A stretch of 64,000 bases of DNA from Sialis fuliginosa (taxonomy: Eukaryota; Arthropoda; Insecta; Megaloptera; Sialidae), in NCBI GenBank assembly GCA_961205875.1, contig OY540817.1, positions 12,931,001 to 12,995,000 of the forward strand, given 5' to 3'. Shown piece by piece: positions 56,659-64,000 of the stretch. Each line of letters starts with the position of its first letter. Position 1 is the first letter of the stretch. A program made the position numbers and the translations under genes. A model generated the notes under the pieces. It was not told the origin of the DNA, made no database searches, and saw only the letters and a program-made list of their open reading frames with translations.

Positions 56659-58830
56659 TTACGCTCTCTTCTTTTTCTGCTGAGGTGTAAGATTATTTAA
56701 CTGTTGATATTCCTGCATAAGTTTATTTTGCACTTCTGGCAAACAAGGCGAGTATCTACTATACTCCATACTGAATTCTCCCTTCCCTTGCGTGCTAGAA
56801 CGTAGTTCACCTGCATATCCAAACATTTCATTCAAAGGTACTTCTGAATAAACTGTGAACCAGCCATCACTACCATCCGTACCAGTAATAATTCCATGCC
56901 TCTTGTTTAACTGACCAATAACCGTACCTTGGAATTCATCAGGAGCTGTGACTTCTACGGACATAATCGGTTCAAGAATTTGCCACGCTCCATTTTCAAA
57001 AACATTTTTTACCGCACCTTGTGCAGCTAACATAAACGCAAGTTCACTTGAATCTACCATATGATGAGCACCATCCAATAAACGGAATTTAATGCCTGAT
57101 AGTTTATGTCCCGACAATAAACCTTTCTCCGCCATTTGCAAGAAACCTTTTTCTACCCCAGGTATAAATTGTTTTGGCACATTAGTACCTGTTGTTTCAT
57201 CAACAAACTCAAGAGTGGTATTTTTATCTGCTGGTAAAGGTTCCAGTATTCCAGTTACACGGGCATACTGACCCTGACCGCCTGATTGTTTCTTGTGTAA
57301 ATAATCAAACTCGCACGGCATTACTAAAGTTTCACGGAACGCTACTTTTGGTTTACCTAATTCAACTACGCAGTTATACTCTCGCTCCATACGCTGGGCG
57401 TAGATTTCTAAATGCAATTCACCCATACCCGATACAATTGTTTCCTTATTGTCTGGATCGTAATGGAAATGGAAAGTAGGATCTTCTTTGGTAAATCTAG
57501 CTACTGCTTTACTAAAGTTATCTCTATCACGGGAATCAGCTGGTTTGATGGCCATAGAAACGACAGGGTCTGGTACATAAATAGATTCCATTGAGATTTT
57601 TGATTTTGGTTCGGTAACGAACGTATCACCGCTAGCACAATCAACGCCGAATAATGCAAAAATATCACCAGCAAAAACTTCATTTACATCTTCCATGTTG
57701 TTTGAGTGTAATCTTACCAAACGAGCTACACGCACTTTTCTGCCTGTACGAGAATTAAAAATATTATCACCTTTTGCTAGCTTTCCTTGATAACATCTTA
57801 AATATGTAAGCTGTCCAAATCGACCTGCTTCAAGTTTAAATACTAACCCTACAAATGGATTAATATCATCACGTGCAGGTGATAATACAATGGTTTTTGT
57901 TTCCTCGCCTTCGATTTCTTCGTAAGCTGTATTTGTAACTTCACCTGGATTTGGTAAATAATCAATTACGGCATCTAATAAAGGTTGTACTCCACGATTC
58001 TTTAAAGCAGTACCGACTAATACAGGTGTGAATGTACGTTTTAAACATGACCGTCTGACAGCCGCCATTATATCTTTTTCCGTTACAGGTTTTTCTTCAA
58101 GAAACAGCTCTCCAAGTATGTCATCTACATTAGATAAATGCTCTATAAGTTCCTGCCGTCTTTCTTCGGCTTCAGTCTTTAAATGTTTTGGAATTTCGTC
58201 TTCTCGGATAATATCTCCGAACTTTCCATCGAAATATAAAGCTTTGGATCCAATTAAATCTATGACACCTTCAACATTTGCTTCAAGGCCTATAGGTAAT
58301 TGTATAAAAGCAGCGTTATGATTTAATTTTGATCTCATTTGTGATAGAACACGATAAGGATTAGCTCCCATACGATCTAATTTATTTATAAAAGCTAAAC
58401 ATGGTACATTGTAACGTTTCATTTGTCTGTTGACTGTTAAAGTCTGACTTTGTACACCACCTACAGCACATAGCACTAAAACCGCACCATCTAAAACTCT
58501 TAACGCACGTTCTACTTCGACTGTAAAATCTACATGGCCAGGTGTGTCGATTATGTTTATATTGTGATCTTTCCATATCGTATATGTAGCAGCTGACTGT
58601 ATGGTGATACCTCGTTGACGTTCTAACTCCATTGAGTCCATGGTTGCTCCAACGTTGTCTTTTCCTTTCACTTCATGCATTTCTGTTATTCGTCCAGTAT
58701 AGTATAAAATTCTTTCGGTTAATGTAGTCTTACCGGAATCTATGTGAGCTGATATCCCAATGTTTCTAATTTTGTCTAAAGGTTTATGATCTGCAAACTT
58801 TGTTGTGGACATATATTTTTGATACACAAA
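56659..58830 (-). CDS. mEFG1: EF-G1 exon 2 (main body)
   Basis: 723 codons plus stop without an intron. On the minus strand the acceptor is a run of ten T then AG (58842-58831), and the exon opens [20 protein letters not shown]. The internal Met of that stretch could be an alternative start but would give almost no targeting peptide. Confidence 0.95.
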   Translation of the reverse strand, partial: FVYQKYMSTTKFADHKPLDKIRNIGISAHIDSGKTTLTERILYYTGRITEMHEVKGKDNVGATMDSMELERQRGITIQSAATYTIWKDHNINIIDTPGHVDFTVEVERALRVLDGAVLVLCAVGGVQSQTLTVNRQMKRYNVPCLAFINKLDRMGANPYRVLSQMRSKLNHNAAFIQLPIGLEANVEGVIDLIGSKALYFDGKFGDIIREDEIPKHLKTEAEERRQELIEHLSNVDDILGELFLEEKPVTEKDIMAAVRRSCLKRTFTPVLVGTALKNRGVQPLLDAVIDYLPNPGEVTNTAYEEIEGEETKTIVLSPARDDINPFVGLVFKLEAGRFGQLTYLRCYQGKLAKGDNIFNSRTGRKVRVARLVRLHSNNMEDVNEVFAGDIFALFGVDCASGDTFVTEPKSKISMESIYVPDPVVSMAIKPADSRDRDNFSKAVARFTKEDPTFHFHYDPDNKETIVSGMGELHLEIYAQRMEREYNCVVELGKPKVAFRETLVMPCEFDYLHKKQSGGQGQYARVTGILEPLPADKNTTLEFVDETTGTNVPKQFIPGVEKGFLQMAEKGLLSGHKLSGIKFRLLDGAHHMVDSSELAFMLAAQGAVKNVFENGAWQILEPIMSVEVTAPDEFQGTVIGQLNKRHGIITGTDGSDGWFTVYSEVPLNEMFGYAGELRSSTQGKGEFSMEYSRYSPCLPEVQNKLMQEYQQLNNLTPQQKKKRA

Positions 58831-58958
58831 CTAAAAAAAAAACCGGTCGTGTAAATAATCGTAAAAACGATAATATTATATTAAATTACCTTCATATCGC
58901 TGTTCAAAAAAAGCTTCAAGCTTTTCATTTTTTGTACGGTGTACTTTGCGACAATCAT
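56659..58958 (-). CDS. mEFG1: Mitochondrial elongation factor G1 (two coding exons, 746 aa)
   Basis: GTPase that translocates tRNA and mRNA on the mitochondrial ribosome (GFM1 of vertebrates, iconoclast of Drosophila). Exon 1 is 58958 down to 58890; exon 2 is 58830 down to 56659. In the joined 746-residue protein the G motifs are AHIDSGKT (51-58), RGIT (96-99), DTPGH (118-122), NKLD (172-175) and a GTAL box. They are followed by EF-G domains II-V, including SGMGELHLE and [14 protein letters not shown], and a basic KKKRA tail. The length fits the family (about 745-751). The long exon alone would need a GTG start; splicing instead adds an ATG start, with an in-frame TAA eight codons upstream. 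The gene is tail to tail with the nuclear receptor. Identity is firm; the first exon is inferred from splice signals. Confidence 0.95.
58831..58889 (-). other. 59-nt intron of EF-G1
   Basis: gtaatt...T10-AG on the minus strand, near the small end of insect intron lengths. Inferred from sequence signals and frame. Confidence 0.7.
58890..58958 (-). CDS. mEFG1: EF-G1 exon 1 (mitochondrial presequence)
   Basis: Twenty-three codons, beginning [20 protein letters not shown]. It has five lysines, one acidic residue and an amphipathic pattern, as expected for a mitochondrial import signal. The donor AAG|gtaatt is followed by a 59-nt intron (58889-58831) ending in a strong polypyrimidine tract; the join is phase 0. 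The context before ATG is gaaa. Confidence 0.75.
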
Positions 58959-59100
58959 TTTCGAAATATGTTTATAGATTTAATATAAATCTAAAAAACT
59001 TGAGGTGTGTATTTTTTAGGTTATATTTCGTAACACATCTGACCACGTGAAGTTAGGTAAGGAATGTATGACGTTTATTTCAATCAAATGAAATATATTC
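58959..59100 (-). promoter_or_regulatory. Presumed 5' UTR and promoter of EF-G1
   Basis: Directly upstream of the ATG. It contains the perfect E-box CACGTG (59044-59049), a site type used by bHLH-zip factors such as Myc or USF. No TATA box at a sensible distance. Inference from position. Confidence 0.35.
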
Positions 59101-59819
59101 TTCTTTATCTTTTCTTACATTTCGAATTATGTAACATAATAATAATATGTGGTACATATTCGATATACATTTTTTAAATTTGAAGTACCTAAGTACCTAT
59201 AATATTTTTACATTTGCTTTTAAAGTATATTATTTCAATAATTTCAATATTAGTTTTTATTTAATATTTTCAGAATCAATTGTATTAAATTATAATGGAT
59301 CTAAACGACAAGTGTTTCATATTTATAAAATTTATAGAATTAATACTTTATAGGAAGAAAACCTCTATTTAAAAATGTTTAAAAAACAGTTGTGGGAATT
59401 ATTATTATCTTCAAATTATATTTCATTTATATATTTTATCACTTATACAGGAATCAGATATATTTGTTTTTTATATAAATAGATACACGTAGGTACACTG
59501 CACCGCATGTAAATCACATTATTACGTATAAGAACATCTTGTGGCACCTATGGCAGCTTTTCAACATTTTAAAGATGTTCTTGTTACTTAAATTTGCATT
59601 ATTGTATTTTAATTTTTTAAGTTCTTATCTTTTGAATTATAAATCTCATAAGATTAAACATTGCATAGGTACTTGTGATTGGGTGGATCAAAACTATTAT
59701 CTAATTTTGAACGTAATTAGTAATCTCGTAAGTATTCAAATATTTACTTATTCAAATAAATACAAAACAAATATTTTAACTCCAAAATGTATGGTAATTT
59801 AATTAAATTTCGCATAAAT
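59101..59819. other. AT-rich sequence upstream of EF-G1, nothing recognised
   Basis: Short AT-driven frames only. Confidence 0.5.
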
Positions 59820-60060
59820 AACCGAAAGAAAGGAAATAGGTCTGTTGAGACATCGTAAACGCGTTGATTTAATTAATTTATGTACATCGGGACGACCGCG
59901 GCGTGATGGATTCCGCCGGTCGCTTAATGAGCGCGTGTGGTAATTAATAAATCACGGATCCAATAAACAGCTGGACCAAAATGTATAAATCATATAGGTA
60001 CGCTCGTATCCTCAACGTACCGACACACACACATACCCAGGTCTGTCCATTAGGCAAACT
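59820..60060. promoter_or_regulatory. Homeodomain-site-rich GC island
   Basis: 'gcgttgatttaattaattta', 'gggacgaccgcggcgtgatg', 'gattccgccggtcgcttaat' and 'gtgtggtaattaataaatca' then 'cggatccaataaacagctgg'. Several TAATTA sites, a GGATTCC word and an E-box CAGCTG lie within 150 bp. Looks like a developmental enhancer; inference. Confidence 0.4.
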
Positions 60061-61389
60061 TATAGGCAATTAGATAGGGCACAAAGATCTTAGGAGCACA
60101 TTTTATCAAAATGTAGTTTTATACTATAATAGTTGCAATCTAATAACTATGTATTTCTAAATATAATATTGCTCAAATGTTGTATCTACTAAATGTATAT
60201 TAAAAATATTTATTTAAGATTGATTTAAACATAATCGAAGTCTGCAAAGCTTTTGCCCGCGAATAAAAAACTATAAGTGGCATAATAAAGCTAGCCTATA
60301 AAAAATGTCGTTTTTTAATATAATTCCAATTTTGAGTCAACTTTAGCCACCCCATTCTCTTATCGTTGTTAATAAACATTTAAACATCTACTCGATACTT
60401 TTGTATGCTATAGGTACTCAAGTATTTATTATTGTGTATTTGTACTTAATATTACTTGATGTAAAACGTAGACTTATGTAGAATATTAAATATTCGAGTA
60501 CCGAGTACAATTTCTTTTTGGTACTCGAGTACTCGAACAGCTTTAGGACCTGGGCGGCAAAATTTCAGCAATGATAAGAAACCAATTTGTCCTTTACCAA
60601 AAAGTCGTACTGATCCCCCACCCCTTAGATTAGCTACTGGTTCTATCATTCCTCGTGTGGAAATGTGATTTTGTTAAATTCCACAAAAATTTTACAGCAT
60701 AAGATTTTATATTGCAAAAATTCTTCAAAACTAAAATATAACTTAATCCATTAAAAATAGTTTCACACAGATATACATACATATATTAAAAAAAATATTG
60801 AATATATTTTTAATTGGTTACATACAGGTTTAAATTATAAGTAATATTCTAACCATGCATTGAAATCACCAATTTAAACCCTAAAAGACAGACATCAGAA
60901 AGCTCCCAATTATAAGAATAGTTTATTTATGGTCCCCACAAAGGAGGGGGGGTGACGCTCTAGCGAGAAACTGCCATTTTTATTAGGATTCCGTAGATCT
61001 ACGGCTGAAATTCTGTTGATCTCATATTTGTGTCCGTCTAATATAACAAATATTTCGTAAGTTATATACGCTAAACATGCAAAATAATTTTAAAAAGGAG
61101 AAGCGTCATAAAGCTAAAATTAAGCTTCAAGTTTGTTTTTGATACCTTTATGCATGTGACATATCAAAATATAGTCAGTAAAACTTTATGGGCTTATTTT
61201 AACTGTCGAATAATATGTATTACTTACCCAAGTTAAAAGAATAATAAATTTTATAAATAATATTAAAACAATAGCAAGGTGTATTAATGATGGCCTTGTA
61301 TTTAAAGGCATATATACCTCCTATGTTACATATTACACATATAGTAATATTAGTAACATACTCAAATATGTACCTATAACTACATACAT
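60061..61389. other. Intergenic with weak repeat remnants
   Basis: 60495-60540 has mirrored 'gagtac' words ('cgagtaccgagtac', 'ggtactcgagtactcg'), in hAT sub-terminal style. 60945-61010 has a G8 run and 'taggattccgtagatctacg'. No gene. Confidence 0.35.
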
Positions 61390-61605
61390 GTTATACATAC
61401 GCGGCTATTATTTCAAGATCGTAGCGTGCCCACGAAAAAACAAGCACACAAAAACTGCACGGCAATAAATAACGCTTTAATAATCGAAATTGAACCTAAT
61501 TTAGAAGCGAGGTGCGCGTGGTTCCCACACTTGGTTCAACTTTCGACCACTTGAGGTCGCACGCGATGGTTTATAACTAGCGTCGTCGGACTTACATGTG
61601 TTTGT
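61390..61605. promoter_or_regulatory. GC-richer island next to a transposon
   Basis: 'agatcgtagcgtgcccacga', 'ggcaataaataacgctttaa', 'gcgaggtgcgcgtggttccc' and 'ccacttgaggtcgcacgcga'. Hox-like AATAAA and TAAT words. Candidate enhancer. Confidence 0.25.
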
Positions 61606-61614
61606 GTGTGTATA

Positions 61615-62436
61615 CAGTGTGTCCCCGGATCGACGCATTAATAGGTAAAAAAAAGGATTGTGCTTTGTTCTTTTTGTCATAAATTTTATTTTTCAAAATC
61701 AAGTAGGCCTTGATAACTAGGTAGGTAAAAAAACTAAAGGCCATATACACCACCCAATTTGAAATCCAATCTGCAAACATCCTGGGTCGTGTATAGGCAA
61801 GTCGGGGCGATTATATTTAAAAAAAACACACACCACCCAATCTGCAGGGCCGATTTGTAGGGAGTTAGAGTGGGGGTAAATCGAGTACTGTTATAGTAAG
61901 TAGTGTTTTTTTTATATATAACCCAAATTGCAGGAACCCTGCAGATTGGATGTGAAATTGGGTAGTGCATGTATAGAGATCTTTACTATAACAGTACTAC
62001 CTACAAATCGGCCATGCAGATTGGGTGGTGTGTAATAGAGGCCTTTGTTTATTCATATAAAGTATTATTTCTGTTTTAGTTCTCATATAGAAATTGATTA
62101 TTTTATAAATTTTACATTTTTCTTATATTTTCACATAAAAAATCAATTTCTTTAGAAATATAATTAATCTGTAATCATCAAAGCGTGTTTATATTTGGAA
62201 AATCATAATTATAACAAAAATATTCAAGTGGAACTAAACCTCATGGCCCTTACTAATCGCGGGCCCCCAGGCTAAAATTTTCGGCGGGCCCATTTCCACT
62301 AAGAAGTTTAAGAAAAACATTGAACCCTCTTAACTCTGCTCTCTCCCCTCCTTATGTGGGTTATTCTGAACCCCAAGAAAACAAATTAACACAATTTTTT
62401 TACACGTTTTTCATGCGTCGATCCGGGGACACACTG
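61615..62436. mobile_element. CAGTGTGTCCCCGG element with interleaved inner hairpins
   Basis: Perfect inverted ends of 24 bp, beginning CAGTGTGTCCCCGGATCG on each strand. Flanks are TA at the left and TG at the right. Length 822 bp. It shares its outermost CAGTGTGTCCC with 24490-25055. The interior holds two interleaved inverted repeat pairs (61740-62046). Confidence 0.85.
61740..62046. repeat. Two interleaved inverted repeats
   Basis: Pair 1: 'caccacccaatttgaaatcc' (61749-61768) with its partner near 61940-61967. Pair 2: 'caccacccaatctgcagggc' (61832-61851) through 'gttatagta' with its partner at 61985-62032. All four share 'cacccaa.t..atctgca' words, so they look like copies of one hairpin inserted into another. 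Confidence 0.75.
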
Positions 62437-63289
62437 TGTATATAAATATGTGTATATGTATGTATGTGTGGAGTGCTTAGAATGGACCTGTGGACTAGAT
62501 AATAAGACGTCATTTTATAATGATCGGAATTTTAGGCGGAGGATGATTTGAAATTAATCGATGCTCCGAAATAAATATGTTAGTCAGTTAAATTAAACGT
62601 TGTAAGAATTTGATGTGGGTGGAGATGAGGTTGGCATGTAGACGTACTCGTCGTAAATTAGATTTTAAATTGTTCGTTATTTAGGTTTTAATTTGGCCAA
62701 TATTAGGTACTGTTTTTTTCTGTTAATTTAATTTTTTCATAATATGTGTGAAAATATTCATTGGGTTCTTGTACTCTTGTATATTGACCGATAAACGAGT
62801 CTTTTGGAAGGGGTAGGTACAGTACATTGCATTTCAGTCTAAGGATCTATGGAATTTTAAAAGTCTAAAATTGCTTATACGAATACATTCTACAGAAATG
62901 TTTATCAATTTAGTAACAAGTAAATAATTGTTTTGTATTTTGTGTATATGATGTTATGTAACATTTTTTTTAACATTAAAGTAAAATGTTTTAAATACCG
63001 TATCTACTAACCAGTTAATATCGCAGGAAGTTAAAATAAAGTTGATTTCAAATTGAGAAATTTTATTTCTATTACCCTATTAGTTTAACTTTTAGTTAAA
63101 AGGTATATGTGACGTTTTATATGCCATATTTGTTTATGTTCGATGTACAAAAAAATGTTATAATAATTATTATTATTACTATTATATTACATTATCCCCG
63201 AATCGCTGAGAAAAATGTAATACGCTGCCATTCTGTTTTTATTTTTTGTTAAAATATTTAGAAACTCTAATTTAATTAGGAAATAAGGT
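62437..63289. other. AT-rich intergenic, nothing recognised
   Basis: No supported feature. Confidence 0.5.
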
Positions 63290-63853
63290 TTATGACCCAA
63301 AATAAATCCCCCACAAGGATTACCCTGTAGTTCAATTTTAAAGCTCAGTAGAAGAGTAATATATTGCTATTTAATTGATATTTATAAAAAATTGACGTTA
63401 AAATGTTGATTTTTGTAAAAAAATAAATATTGAAAAAGCTTTTAAGTTTTAATTCATTGCATTTACATCTATAGATCTCTGGACTATTTTTATAGAGAAT
63501 TAAATTTCCTACAAAATAACCATTTAACTTATTTATAGAAAGAATAGTTTAGCCGTGAGAGCCTTTTAGACGTATGTACAATTTAACAAATAAAATAATT
63601 TGAATGCCTGTAACTTTTGATACGTTGAATTGAGAGATGTGACTTTGTAGACACTTTTATAGAGAATTTTATCTTCTACAAAATGATGTCCCTAACCATT
63701 TTTCATCAGGTATCATCAATCAGTAATACCAACCTTAATACTAAACAATCAATTTCCCATGTTATTTAAATGAGAAACGGGAACCCCCTTGCGGCACATC
63801 TTAAAATTTAACTACAAAGTAATCCTTCGGCAAGGATTTATTTTAGGTCATAA
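63290..63853. mobile_element. MITE with ends of about 55 bp
   Basis: Left 'tatgacccaaaataaatccc' and right inverted 'tatgacctaaaataaatcct', continuing to 'gtagtt.aattttaa'. About 560 bp. Inside, 'tatagagaatt' followed by 'tctacaaaat' or 'cctacaaaat' is repeated directly (63493, 63659). Confidence 0.75.
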
Positions 63854-64000
63854 GCTAACGTATTTCGTAACGAGAGCAAATTTTTTTTGAGACACTCTAA
63901 TGTACACTACTTTTAAGCTATATGTAGTAAAAATTAGCAAGATATAGAATATACAATATTAACAATAAGGTTTGCATTTATTCCACTTCAGTGACAAAAC

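Noticed and set aside
58812-58827. GTG at 58827 or the ATG at 58812 as the EF-G1 start
   Set aside because: Nuclear genes do not normally start at GTG, and the internal ATG leaves no presequence. The spliced first exon fits length, phase and targeting.
1-64000. CRISPR arrays, bacterial operons or viral genes
   Set aside because: No regularly spaced repeats with unique spacers, no prokaryotic gene organisation and no viral protein similarity seen in the open frames; introns and repeats show a eukaryotic insect genome.

Overview
The window is AT-rich insect nuclear DNA, most likely from a butterfly or moth (Lepidoptera). It has long introns and GT-AG splice sites, and it is full of short DNA-transposon derivatives. 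Several repeats look like common lepidopteran families as I remember them: a block starting near 'cggtcaaatgcg' with 'gggttccgta' and a 'gacagacggatggacgg' tail (38.5 kb), a 'cggccaag ... cggaccctaaaaa' block (51.7-52.2 kb), a 'ctcagcctctttatag ... gcgtgatgatatata' block (30.2 kb) and 'gcgaagccgcgggtacagctagt' tails (3.2 kb). This assignment rests on pattern memory, not on a search.

Only two protein-coding genes are clear. The first, on the + strand, is a knirps-family orphan nuclear receptor with three coding exons (30471-30548, 48785-49127, 49373-50034) that join in frame to give 360 aa. An 18.2-kb intron separates the two zinc-finger-coding exons. The second, on the - strand, is mitochondrial elongation factor G1. 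It has one large exon (56659-58830) plus a short first exon (58890-58958) that supplies the start and a basic presequence, for 746 aa. The two genes are tail to tail, with about 6 kb between them. They have no evident joint function: one is a developmental transcription factor, the other a mitochondrial translation factor.

Region by region: 1-30 kb lies upstream of the first receptor coding exon and is mainly repeats, with a few islands of higher GC that could be enhancers or non-coding first exons. The 30.5-48.8 kb intron holds the most striking structure, a near-perfect palindrome with arms of 2246 bp and a 334-bp spacer (31390-36215), and a cluster of small transposons at 42.5-44.6 kb. The 50.6-56.6 kb intergenic stretch holds old repeats, an inverted repeat whose loop was hit by a tRNA-like SINE with a 19-bp target duplication, and GC islands. 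The 59-64 kb stretch upstream of EF-G1 holds a homeodomain-site-rich island and two further inverted-repeat elements.

Other notable items are two non-autonomous hAT elements with perfect 8-bp target duplications, a nested pair of TA-flanked elements, interleaved inverted repeats inside another element, and a decayed hammerhead-ribozyme-like fold (19996-20046). Boundaries of repeats were read by eye and can be off by several bases. Calls of regulatory islands are inference from base composition and motifs only.
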